Origin: Rhipidocladum racemiflorum
Taxonomy: Eukaryota > Streptophyta > Magnoliopsida > Poales > Poaceae
Length of the DNA: 64,000 nucleotides
Assembly (NCBI GenBank): GCA_036346355.1
Contig: CM070591.1
Coordinates: 23,730,001-23,794,000 of the forward strand
Direction of reading: 5' to 3'
The position numbers were made by a program, and so were the translations under genes. Positions 55,122 to 64,000 of the stretch are shown piece after piece. Positions within the stretch are counted from its first letter, which is position 1, and each line of letters starts with the position of its first letter. A model generated the notes under the pieces. That model was not told the origin of the DNA. It worked only from the letters and a program-made list of their open reading frames with translations, and searched no databases.

Positions 55122-58100
55122 TCATAATTTCTTGAGATCAGCATTGGTTAGGCTCTTCCGGATGATATCAAGGTCCTGCAAAATAGATAGTAGTGCACTA
55201 ATATATTTAAGTCTTAAATTGGAACTAAAACATGCTGATAGTATTATGCTTGTAAACAAATATCACATAGACAGTAGTGCAAATAATCTGCTCTATACCT
55301 TACGGAAAAGATGTGAGCGACCAACCAAAATCAGCATGTGATGCATCACGTAAAAGCCACACAGATCATCGCACCCTTGTTCATGACACTGTGAACAAAG
55401 AAACTTAAATTAGGAGACAAATTAAAAATAGGTGTCAGAAAAAAATCCTATGATAGACACTTGTACCTTGAAGCGCTTCCACTCGAGTTTGGTGCCTTGT
55501 TTATCATTGTGTCGGCCACGTTCAGCAACGTAAGACATGAAAGCCCTATACATTGGGAGAGATGCCATTGAGGTTAAAAATACCTAACGTAGTTCAATAT
55601 GTAAAGTGTTAGGTTAGAGGAATGTACTTACTTCTGCAAAACAGGCTCGATCGCATAGTCCATCGGTCTATTTTCGAGTGAGTTCAACGTGTAGACCTTG
55701 TTTTGACTCAGAACAACCACAAGTAGAACCCAATGGTTTCTTATTAAACGGTACACAATGCAAGAGAATAAGTTAATACAAGGTTGAAGTGTGTACATGT
55801 AATTGAATTGTATAGTAGTATATACTCCTGGTGGTATGGGAAGAGAATGAAGTCCTTTTTTGCCTCGTCATGCAATGCCTGCTTGATGTATCCTGCAAGG
55901 AACTCCGGTTGATACTTAGCCATGGTCGCAAACAACATCTCGGGGTCGCAAACCCGATAGGGTGTCGACCCGTCACGGCTCGCTGCCTCATGATCTTGCA
56001 ATTCATGTCAATTGTTAAAAAATATAATACAAAATCAGTAAATAGTCATCTGATTGAGTATGGTGCGAGACTCACAGCGTCCAGGATCGTATGGTAGAAA
56101 TATCGATGGCTTTCAAGCTGTACATAAAGTACAGATCTTCAAAACTGACTGAGAAGGTCCCATCCTCGTTGCGGTGGAATTGGCCCGCTCGATACTTCAC
56201 TATGAAATCGTGGCGAGGCTCGGCCTCATGTGACCTATCGATGTACCATCCATGTAAGTGGCGAGTGAACAAGCCCAAAGAATTCAATTCTTGGCTTGGG
56301 AGAAAGGGCTTTCCATGTATGTACCGCTTGTGATCATCAGGGTGCTCTGTGCCCTTTGACAACTTTGCCTTCTTCACGGAGGGACTCTCTGAACTCTGCT
56401 TTGTATCTTTCGTCAGCGTGGTAGAAGTCCTTTTGCACCACTGCACCAAAGATTTGTAGCTGCAGGCGTAGGTGCAGGAGGTGCAGCTGCAGGCATAGGT
56501 GCAGGTTGTGTAGCAGGGGCAGGAGCATGTGAAGCAGGAGCAGGAGCAGCAGTAGTAGGAGGAGCAGGAGCAGGAGCAGCAGGAGTAGTAGAAGGAGCAG
56601 GAGCAGGAGCAGCAGTACCAGCAGTAGCAGGAGCAGCAGCAGTAGTACCAGCAGTAGCAGTAACAGGAGCAGGTGCATCAACAATAGTAGCAGGAGCAGG
56701 TGCATCAACAATAGTAGCAGGAGCAAAGTGCGGCACGATGCGCATACCGATACTAGCGAGCGATAGCATAGTAGTAGCGGCAGCAGCAGTAGTAATGCAG
56801 ATAGCGGCCAGAGTAGTAGCAAGAGCGTGAGAGTACCAGCAGATGGCGTAAGTAGTAGCAGAGTGGTAGCGATGGCGAGGAGGAGGTGCTTGCACTACGA
56901 CACCCGTCGCGGGCCACTTGATGAACGACATCCGTGCTTGCCCGAGAGTGGTGATATCTTCGTTCGGGGGGGACTCCAGGGCATGAGACATGTAAACGTC
57001 GTGGACATAGTCCACCTGCACCCTCATGTAGCCCATCCCGAAAGGTATACCGTGCACCGTGTCATCCTCCTTGCTTGGAAATGCAACCCCGCGCGCAGCC
57101 TCAATGTGTATTCCGTCGTCGATCAGGACTAGCTGGCACCTAGCAGGACCCTGCAAGAAGTGATCAGCATCTTCATCATAATCTTTGTTAAGCTTACTCA
57201 TGTACCTTTTGGTCTGAAACAGTTATTACCTTGAGGTGTGGAATGCATAGTTCCTTATTGGAAGCGCAGCTGCTAGGGCGTAGCATAGGCGATGGTTGAG
57301 GAATCTGATTCTGGGAAAACATCGCCATCATCTCAGCCATCATCTCAGCCTTTAACTCCTCCTTCAACTCCTTCATCTGCGCTCTAATCCGCGCCTCACG
57401 TGCTTCCCATGATCTTGCCCTAGCACTGGAAGCGCTCTCCTCTACAAAGAAGGACCTCTTCGTATACCCCGCACCTGCGGCAAGCACCCAACCCTTATGA
57501 TCGGGCTTCCCGATTGCCGAACACAGGATGTCCCTTGACCCTTGGCTTTCAAATGCTCCTTGCTCTTTCTGCAGGCTTACCTCCTCTTGCAGGTCGCAAA
57601 TATAAATTATTGCTAAAATACAATGGGAATATAATATGCAATGTACTATGTTAGATATCTTACGATAGTCGTGACGATCTGTGCGGTCGCGGGGTTTGGA
57701 ATGACAATCTGACCGTTAGAGGTTTTCTTCGTCCTCGCTAATACCCAGTCGCGTGCCCGCTCCTCGCATATGTGGGAGTAAGGCATCGTTGTCCCAGAGG
57801 TTGCACACTCCTCCGCTAGTCGCGCCCACTCTACCTTCTTCCCTACATACCCACCGGAACCGAGGTGGTGCGCGTGTGTGTTACGCCTCTGTATAGCGAT
57901 ATTCTTCTCTCTCAGCTCCTCCGCCTCGGGCGTATTCCTCATCCTTGCGAACTCCTCCCAAACCTCGGGAGTAACAAATGGATACCTTTGGAAGGGAGTA
58001 CGGTTTTTCAACACGAACTCGGCATGCATGGTCACCCTGAAATGCCTCAAAGCCACACCCATTCTCTTCAAGGCGTACCGTCTCGCATTGATTTCATCTT

Positions 58101-58410
58101 CCTCTGGTATAATCCATTTCCCCTTAACATCATCCCACAGTCGGTTCTTCTGCTCGTCGCTTACTTCCTTCCTCCAGTCCTTAATTGTGATCGGCACTCG
58201 CTCCCTCACCAATTGGCCGAGAAAAGAGGAGTAGCATCCCTTAAACTTGCTAGGACCCGTGCAAACCCCCGTGGCATTGAAGTGGAGCACTTGCGGCGTT
58301 CTCCCTGTGGCTCCACTATTCGGTCCTCTGCCATTTCTAACCTTCCTCGATGGGGTAGCAGGACCTTCATCTCTATCTGGCGTTGAGCTGGTGCTCTCTC
58401 TTTGCGACAT
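55122..58410 (-). CDS. CACTA second gene: Transposase_24-like N-terminus, DUF8039-like region and Ulp1-like C-terminus
   Basis: Exon 1 (58410-57664) starts MSQRESTSSTPDRDEG and reads VLHFNATGVCTGPSKFKGCY, DWRKEVSDEQKNRLWDDVKG, LRHFRVTMHAEFVLKNRTPF, typical of plant Transposase_24 proteins; GTAAG follows. A second exon, from about 57590 to about 57215, has ILCSAIGKPDHKGWVL and a charged helix (AREARIRAQMKELKEELKAE). The frame 57201-56413 has a DUF8039-like block (CQLVLIDDGIHIEAARGVAF, ITTLGQARMSFIKWP) then an Ala/Pro/Thr-rich linker. The C-terminus is a Ulp1/C48 peptidase-like fold in five small exons: 55994-55826, 55739-55632, 55545-55467, 55388-55299, 55175-55122, all with GT-AG junctions and matching phases. 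Catalytic-type residues are His in ENHWVLL and Cys in DDLCGFYVMHH; the usual Asp is Asn (TLNSLEN). Junctions near 57215, 56440 and 56074 are unresolved. Confidence 0.75.
56460..56740 (-). repeat. Low-complexity GCA/GCT-rich coding repeat (Ala/Pro/Thr linker)
   Basis: On the plus strand this is an irregular run of GCAGGA/GTAGCA triplets. On the minus strand it encodes Ala-Pro/Ala-Thr repeats (APAPATIVDAPAPVTATAG). Two exact 36 bp repeats with GCATCAACAATAGTAGC lie at about 56674 and 56702. The long leucine-rich ORF on the minus strand in another frame is a by-product of this repeat. Confidence 0.8.
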
Positions 58411-58512
58411 TTCGAAGTAAGTACGTATATGTCAAATCTAAACTTCATGAGAGAAAGCAATTCAAATTTCTGACATGATTATATTTCACATAATAGAAAG
58501 CAATTCACATGT

Positions 58513-58900
58513 TTATCTGTAGACCGACTAAGTACGTACGTACCAACGATGACTCCAAATCTCTAATTAGGTTAGGTCCTAATCCCATTCGAGGATATGT
58601 GGTTCGAGCAAGTTCCTAAGCTGTTGTACAACTCCAGAGAAAATTTCGGCAGCATCTCCCCGCTGTTCTCCAAATACACGTCTCGACAACAGGTCAAGAG
58701 GGTGTGTATTCGAAGAACACCAGGGAGATGATGCCGAAACTTTCTCTAGAGTTTGTACAACAGCTTAGGAACTTGTCCGAGCCACATATCCTCGAACTGT
58801 CCAAAAAATGTGGACAATTCGAGACTGCTTATTTATAAATATGCCATTTTAGCATACTTATAAACAAGCACCCTCGAACGGGAGACGCATAGTTACGCAA
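58513..58900 (-). promoter_or_regulatory. Twin promoter/hairpin segment, copy 1, upstream of the TNPA-like gene
   Basis: This roughly 385 bp segment is repeated at 63515-63909 in the same orientation. It contains a TATTTATAAATA box (58841-58830) and, 35-240 bp downstream on the minus strand, a long foldback. It ends about 100 bp before the start codon at 58410, so it should supply the promoter and 5' leader. That it drives transcription is inference from the two-copy arrangement. Confidence 0.7.
58588..58796. repeat. Foldback hairpin, copy 1 (about 93-bp arms)
   Basis: The left arm begins TTCGAGGATATGTGGTTCGA and the right arm ends with its near-complement CCGAGCCACATATCCTCGAA. Both include CCTAAGCTGTTGTAC and its complement. 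The loop is about 22 bp. Only scattered mismatches are seen along the arms, enough to form a strong RNA hairpin if transcribed. Confidence 0.92.
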
Positions 58901-59464
58901 CTAAACTTGATAATAAAGTGCGATAATATAGCATGTGTTACAAGTTTCAAATTGCAATGAGAATATAATGCAAGGAAATTACTATAGAAGGGTTGCTAAA
59001 TTAATTAGCCGAGGTGGATTGCTCTCAGATTGCTATAGAAGGGTTGCTAAATTAATTAGCCATCCAACTTCTAGATGGCCAATATATCACTGGCTATTAC
59101 ATCTGAAAATTTCAAGATTACAACCCTAGAACAGCACTGCTCTAGCACAGAAAACAACAAGTACATCATAGCACAGAATGAATATAGCACTGCTCTAACC
59201 CTACCATAATGCATTAAGAGCAAGTGCCACCAAATTGTCAGCTAAGAGCATAAAGGAATAAGCACAGCACTGCTCTGACCCTAGAACAATGCATTAAGGG
59301 CAAGTGGCACCAAATTGTCAGCTAAGAGCAGTGCTTATCTAGGTCTAGCAAGTTCCTTTAATAATCAGATTAATCAAGCCTCATTTTGAAGCAATCATCA
59401 TCGAGCTATTTACAACCAATTACAGCCCACAGTCCGATAGTTCTTACAGTGCGCCGAACTGAGT
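58901..59464. repeat. Spacer with short direct duplications
   Basis: No gene is seen. Two direct repeats are clear: a 29 bp unit starting CTATAGAAGGGTTGCTAAAT at 58982 and 59033, and a 64 bp unit starting GCACTGCTCT at 59187 and 59267 with few mismatches. AGCACTGCTCT also recurs at 59129. These look like slippage or gap-repair footprints in the CACTA interior. Confidence 0.75.
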
Positions 59465-59702
59465 CGGCAATGGGGGAGGAGCCGATGGGGGACGCGCCGA
59501 TGGGGGAGAGGAGCCGGAGGGGGAGGCGCCGGAGGGGGAGGAGCCGATGGGGGACGCGCCGATGGGGGGGAGGAGCCGGAGGGGGAGGCGCCAGAGGGGG
59601 AGGCGCCCACGGGGTACCCGCCGATGGGGGAGGAGCCGGAGGGGGAGGCGCCCACGGGGTACCCGCCGATGGGGGAGGCGCCGGGGGGAGGAGCCGGAGG
59701 GG
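59465..59702 (+). repeat. G-rich minisatellite (GGGGGAGGMGCC-type units)
   Basis: About sixteen units of roughly 15 bp combine GGGGGAGG with AGCCGAT/AGCCGGA/CGCCGAT. Higher-order 45 bp repeats occur (CACGGGGTACCCGCCGAT at 59608 and 59653). Repeated GGGGG runs on the plus strand could form G-quadruplexes; the minus strand (the sense strand of the CACTA genes) would be C-rich. Confidence 0.88.
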
Positions 59703-59799
59703 GAAGTGGTCGAGCTAGGGTTGTGGAATGAATTGAAACGAAATCAGTGCGCGCCGAAATGAACTGAGTGTGCGTGCGGAAATGAAAATGCTCTGGGTT

Positions 59800-60055
59800 T
59801 TATCACGTTCGGTTAACCAAAGAGACCGATCGCAATATTTACTATCTGTGTCGGTTCTTTAAAACAACCGATCGCAATATGTACACTATCTGTGTCGGTT
59901 CTTTCAAACAACCGATCGCAATATGTTCCCTATCTGTGTCGGTTCTTTCAAACAACCGATCGCAATATGTTCCCTATTTGTGTCGGTTCTATAAAAAAAC
60001 CGATCGCAATATATACTATCTGTGTCGGTTTCCTAAACGAACCGATTGTGATGAC
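59800..60055. repeat. Second, internal cluster of subterminal-like motifs
   Basis: About six units spaced roughly 45-55 bp read TATCTGTGTCGGTTCTTT, then AACAACCGATCGCAATAT. The CGGTT/AACCG inverted core is the same as in 54366-54866, but these lie between the two genes, more than 5 kb from the terminus, and are more uniform. The spacing and homogeneity suggest recent tandem amplification. Confidence 0.85.
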
Positions 60056-60206
60056 TATGATCCAATTTCTAATTTTTTTAAAACAAAGTCTTCATTCAAA
60101 AGAGTCGAAAAGTCAAATTTTTTTCAAATTTGCTATACTATAAGATCCATTTGACATATATATTCTACAAAATGCTACATTATACAGGGAATTCTTACAA
60201 CTTAAT

Positions 60207-63200
60207 TTATTTAAAATACAACCCTTCTTGATGATCTACATGCATGTAATGTGTTCCATGTGTGCCGTCGTCACCGCTAAGACATGCCCCATCTGCAAAC
60301 GGAGGTGTTTCATCAAATTGGTTGTACTCTTCTTCATCTACGACATTTTCAACTCCAACAATCCTCCTCTTGCCATGAAGTACGATGTGCAACCTCGGAT
60401 TGGCCGGATCACGCACATAGAAAACTTGAGTTGCTTGCTTTGCGAGGACGAACGGTTCATCTCTGTAGGCCAGTCTATTCAGATCAACAATTGTAAAACC
60501 TGTCTTGTCGACCTTAACTCCGTGAGGAAGTCTCACCCACTTACATCGGAACAATGGAACTTGGTATATTCCGTAGTCGAGCTCCCATATTTCTTTGATC
60601 ATCCCGTAGTAACAGTTCATTGCAGTTGAGGATCCTCTAATTGAGTGATCATCGGACAAAGCATCTATGCTCACACCACTGTTTTGCACTGTACTCTTTG
60701 CATCTTAACTTTCAGTATAAAATGTGTAGCCATTAATATCGTAACCTTGCCATGTCTATATATTAAATCTTGGTCCGTCAGCCAACCATTTGACATCCTC
60801 GGTACTAACGTAGACCTTCACCTTTTCTTTGAACCATCTGAGGAATCGATCATTGTGTTCTCGTGTGATGGAAAGCTCATCCATAAGTGGATTCTCTTCC
60901 CGTAATATCAACTTGTGCTGTAGGATGTATGGATGAACTTCTGCGCTGTGTTGCAAGACTGTGAAATGCGCTTTACAGTACATATCAAATTGTGGGCTCA
61001 TTAGATTTGACCCAATGGTTCCTTTGCCACCAAGTCTGCCCTCATGACGAGATATAGGAACACCAATCGGTTGTCTTTTACCTAGATAGTCCACGCAGAA
61101 CTCAATAACCTCTTCAGTCCCATAACCTTTAATAATACTACCCTCAGGCTTCGACCTATTCCTCACGTATGACTTTAATATACCCATGTACCTCTCGAAC
61201 GGATACATGTAAAGAAGGAATGCGGGTCCACAAATCTTAATCTCTCTAACAAGGTGAACAACGAGGTGGACCATGACGTCGAAGATCGATGGGGGGAAAT
61301 GCATCTCAAGCTGACAAAGAGTCTGCACCACCTCACTCTATAAGTTGTCCAGTATATCGGGATCAATAACCTTGCATGAAATCGCATTGAAGAAATAGCA
61401 TAGCTTCATGATTGCCAACCTGACGTCATCTGGTAGAATATTTCTGATTGCAACAGGGAGCATTTGGGTCATCAAGACATGACAGTCGTGGGACTTCATA
61501 CCGAACAACTTCAAATCATCCATAGACACAAGCTTCTTAATGTTTGCGGAGTAGCCCGATGGAACTTTAATATCGTGGAGACACTTGCAGAGGTCTTCTT
61601 TCTCTTTCTTAGATAAGGTGTAGCATGCAGCGGGGATGTACGACCCTTTTCCATCCTCCTCCATCACTGCAAGCTTGGGCCTGATCCCCATGTAGGTCAT
61701 ATCGCGGCGAGCATTCACACCATCCTTGGTCTTCCCAGGTATGTTCAGCAGGATGCCTACCAAATTATCACAAACATTTTTCTCAACGTGCATGACATCA
61801 ATACATTGACGGACATCTAACTCCTTCCAATATGGTAAGTCCCAAAATATCGACCTCTTTTTCCAAATGGTCCTGGGACGAACAGATTTACGGCTCTTAC
61901 CATACTGAACATCGATATCCTCTACACGTGAATATACTTGCCTTCCAGTCATAGGTTGCGGGGCTGCAGGAACTTCCCTCTTTCCATCAAATTTGTCATC
62001 CATCTTACGATATCGATGACTTCGGGGTAGAAACCTACGGTGACCCATGTACACCGTTTTCCTCGAATTTGGCAGCCACAAGCTATCAGTGTCCTCTTCA
62101 CAAATTGGACAAGCTTTGGCTCCCTTCGTGCTATAGCCCGCCAAATTACCAAGGGCTGGAAAATTATTTATGGTGCAAAATATCATAGCCCGTAGGGTGA
62201 AGTTCTCTCTTTTGTATGCATCCCACACCTCAACCCCCACATTCCACAATTTTACCAAATCCTCAATTAGTGGTGATAGCTACACATCAATATCATTACC
62301 CGGCTGTTTAGGTCCTGAGATTAGCAACGACATCATGATATACTTCTGTTTCATGCATAACCAAGGACTGTGTCGACTGCTCATATTACCAAACGGATTC
62401 ATACCATCCATACACAATCCATATCTTATGTTCCTCATCTCGGCACCAAACTCCTCATGTTGCCAATTAATGTTTCTCCATTGAGCTGAATCAGCGGGAT
62501 GTCTCAACTTGCCATCTTCCTTTCGAGATTCATAATGCCAACGCAACAATTTTGCCTCTTTGGGATTTGCAAAGAACCGCTCTAAACGGGGAATGATGGG
62601 CAAATACCACAACACCTTGGCTGGTACCCCTTTTTTCACATCTTCACTGTCATCAATTCGGTTCTTACGCTTCTTGTCATTACGCTTCTCATTTTGTTCG
62701 TATCGGGGTACACAACAAACTGGACAAATGCGCAGTTCCTTATGGACGTTGCGGTATAGTATGCAATCATTTGGACATGCATGTATCCTTTCTATTTCCA
62801 TTCCCATGGGACATAATAGCTTCTTCGCTTCATAAATACTTGTTGGCAACTCGTTTCCCTCTGGAAGCATATCCGATAGAAGTATTAAAAGTACATTGAA
62901 ACTTGTATCTGTCCAACGGTGTTTTGCCTTCAGTTCAAACAATGCAAGGACCGAACCCAACTTGGTGTATTCCCCTTTGCAACCTGCAAACAATGGTTTG
63001 GCATCGTCATCCATCAAGCTTTTAAATTTTTCGAACTCTCTTTCCGTGTAATTTCCCTCCACATCCCGCAACATTTGATCTAAATTATCCTCATCAAACA
63101 TATCACGCTCCAACTCGTGATTGGCTTCCAGCATGTCTTCGTTGCATAGCACAGAGGTACTACCTATCTCCCCATGATGGATCCAACACGTGTAATTCCT

Positions 63201-63407
63201 CACGAAGCCACGTCGAATCAAATGCCCTTCAATTTGAGCTAAGTTGTTAAATTTCCTGAGATTGGTGCAATCAATACAAGGACAATATATGAACTTTACA
63301 CCCCTCACAACCATATCTACTTCTGCAATTCTTATGAACTCCTTAACTCCCCTCTGAAATTCAGCACTCACACGGTTTTTTTGATACATCCATTCTTCAC
63401 GGTCCAT
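60207..63407 (-). pseudogene. CACTA TNPD-like transposase (Transposase_21), one frame with four stops
   Basis: A single minus-strand frame of 1067 codons runs from MDREEWMYQKN (63407) to a stop at 60207. It begins with the transposase-associated domain (YCPCIDCTNL, FVRNYTCWIHHGE). Transposase_21 follows: YGLCMDGMNPFGNMSSRHSP, LLISGPKQPGNDIDV, FPALGNLAGYSTKGAKACPI, RQCIDVMHVEKNVCDNLVG, MKSHDCHVLMTQMLPVAIRN. DUF4218 is next (LCQLEMHFPPSIFDVMVHLV, MYPFERYMGILKSYVRNRSK), then DUF4216 (YYGMIKEIWELDYGIYQVPL, FVLAKQATQVFYVRDP). It would cut and join element ends. In-frame stops lie at 62282-62280, 61340-61338, 60758-60756 (TAG) and 60707-60705 (TAA). No frameshift is seen. Confidence 0.9.
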
Positions 63408-63514
63408 CTACAAGTAAACCGCAAACAATAAATTAATAATGCCCTAGTCAATGAAATAAAAGAAGGGTTGAACCAGAAAACAAAGTTGAGAGATTGAATG
63501 ATCTTAAAAAAACG

Positions 63515-63909
63515 TATATCTATTGACCAACTAAGTACGTACGTACCAACGATGACTCCTAATTGCTAATTAGGTCAAGTCTTAATCCCATTCGAGGATT
63601 TGTGGTTCTAGCAAGTTCCTAAGATGTTGTACAAACTTTAGAGAAAATTTCGGCAGCATCTCCCCGTTGTTCTCCAAATACACGTATCGACAACATGTCA
63701 AGAGGATGTGTATTTGGAGAACACTGGCCAGGGAGATGCTGCCGAAACTTTCTCTAAAGTTTGTACAACACCTTAGGAACTTGCCCGAGCCACATATCCT
63801 CGAACTGTCCAAAAAATGTGGACAATTTGAGACTGCTTATTTATAAATATGCCATTTTAGCAAACTTATAAACAAGCACCCTCGAACGGGAGACGCATAG
63901 GTTACGCAG
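63515..63909 (-). promoter_or_regulatory. Twin promoter/hairpin segment, copy 2, upstream of the TNPD-like gene
   Basis: This is a second copy of 58513-58900 with scattered mismatches. It has a TATTTATAAATA box at 63849-63838 and the foldback at 63591-63804, and it ends about 110 bp before the TNPD start at 63407. Its position relative to the gene start is nearly the same as copy 1, as expected for a shared promoter and leader. Confidence 0.7.
63591..63804. repeat. Foldback hairpin, copy 2
   Basis: Arms begin TTCGAGGATTTGTGGTTCTA and end GAGCCACATATCCTCGAA, with CTAAGATGTTGTACAAACTT paired to its near-complement. The loop region includes TCGACAACATGTCAAGAGG. It differs from copy 1 at several paired sites but keeps the fold. 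Confidence 0.9.
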
Positions 63910-64000
63910 CCTAATTAACTACTATATCATTGATCATATTAATTATATTGAAACAATTATGACATGTAATATACACATTCACCAAATAAAAAAATTAATT
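63910..64000. other. AT-rich sequence toward the CACTA 5' end
   Basis: Ninety bases of AT-rich sequence with no feature that I can name. Subterminal motifs and the 5' terminus are expected further right. Confidence 0.4.

Larger units (their letters stand above)
54346..64000 (-). mobile_element. CACTA (En/Spm) DNA transposon, one end and both genes
   Basis: The terminus CACTACTACAGA at 54346 opens the element inside the gag scrap, with AAT as the likely 3 bp target duplication. Inward are subterminal inverted motifs (54366-54866), then two minus-strand genes: a Transposase_24/DUF8039/Ulp1-type gene (55122-58410) and a TNPD-like Transposase_21 gene (60207-63407). By transcription direction this is the 3' end, and the 5' terminus lies beyond 64000. 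The element is at least 9.65 kb. Confidence 0.92.

Noticed and set aside
55122..56449. Host SUMO protease gene
   Set aside because: The Ulp1-like exons are contiguous with CACTA-type coding exons and lie between a CACTA terminus and a TNPD gene, so they are part of the transposon.
56337..56822. Minus-strand ORF of almost pure leucine resembling a membrane protein
   Set aside because: It is an out-of-frame reading of the Ala/Pro/Thr-rich triplet repeat of the CACTA gene; the Ala/Pro frame continues recognisable DUF8039-like sequence.
59386..59718. Gly/Arg-rich ORF on the plus strand
   Set aside because: It is entirely a product of the G-rich minisatellite and is open in other frames too.
59879..60154. 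Small secreted-looking ORF with repeated YTICVGSFKQPIAI-type units
   Set aside because: It is a translation of the internal CGGTT/AACCG array; repeat spacing and both-strand openness explain it.

Overview
This window is plant nuclear DNA, most likely from a grass, and consists almost entirely of nested transposable elements. I see no convincing host gene, tRNA, rRNA or CRISPR array. The plant call rests on Ty3/gypsy chromodomain elements with 3.4-4.6 kb LTRs (Tekay/Del-like), a Ty1/copia element, initiator-Met tRNA primer sites, and a CACTA (En/Spm) transposon with Transposase_21/DUF4218/DUF4216 and Transposase_24/Ulp1-type genes. The narrower grass call is inference from element style.

Layout, left to right, with insertions resolved by target-site duplications (TSDs). 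Positions 1-16421 are the 3' part of an unclassified LTR element (D): internal tail 1-1481, 3' LTR 1482-2943 plus 15534-16421. D is split by a complete gypsy element A (2944-15528, TSD GATGC). Positions 16422-16535 are a 114 bp piece of a minus-strand copia RNase H gene, the only copia sequence between D and the next element. Gypsy element B (16536-36200, TSD CTCAT) has a 4.6 kb LTR and a zinc-knuckle-rich gag remnant, and contains gypsy element C (from 23432). C's 3' LTR is fused at about 33520 into B's 3' LTR. Positions 36201-42158 are the rest of the copia element: RT, integrase, protease, gag, leader and 5' LTR, all on the minus strand. The copia element sits in gypsy element E (42159-54191), whose integrase is also split by a solo LTR F (46452-49959, TSD GATAT). 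Insertion order is therefore E, then copia, then B and D, then C inside B and A inside D. Positions 54192-54345 are a copia-type gag scrap. A CACTA transposon begins at 54346 and runs off the right edge.

The gypsy elements share one plan: long LTR, Met-tRNA primer site, a small coiled-coil leader ORF, gag with one CCHC knuckle, protease, RT, RNase H, integrase, chromodomain, polypurine tract, LTR. A and C are broken by small indels, many at CAG/CTG trinucleotides, which may be sequencing artefacts. The integrase-chromodomain ORF of C is the longest open gypsy stretch.

The CACTA element carries two minus-strand genes. The TNPD-like transposase (63407-60207) is one continuous frame broken only by four in-frame stops. 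The second gene (58410-55122) joins a Transposase_24-type N-terminus and a DUF8039-like region to a C-terminal Ulp1/C48 peptidase-like domain spread over clean small exons. Each gene is preceded by a copy of the same roughly 385 bp segment with a TATA box and a large foldback hairpin. This twin-promoter arrangement, the chimeric C/B LTR, and the leader-ORF/gag splice-acceptor pattern are the most interesting signals.
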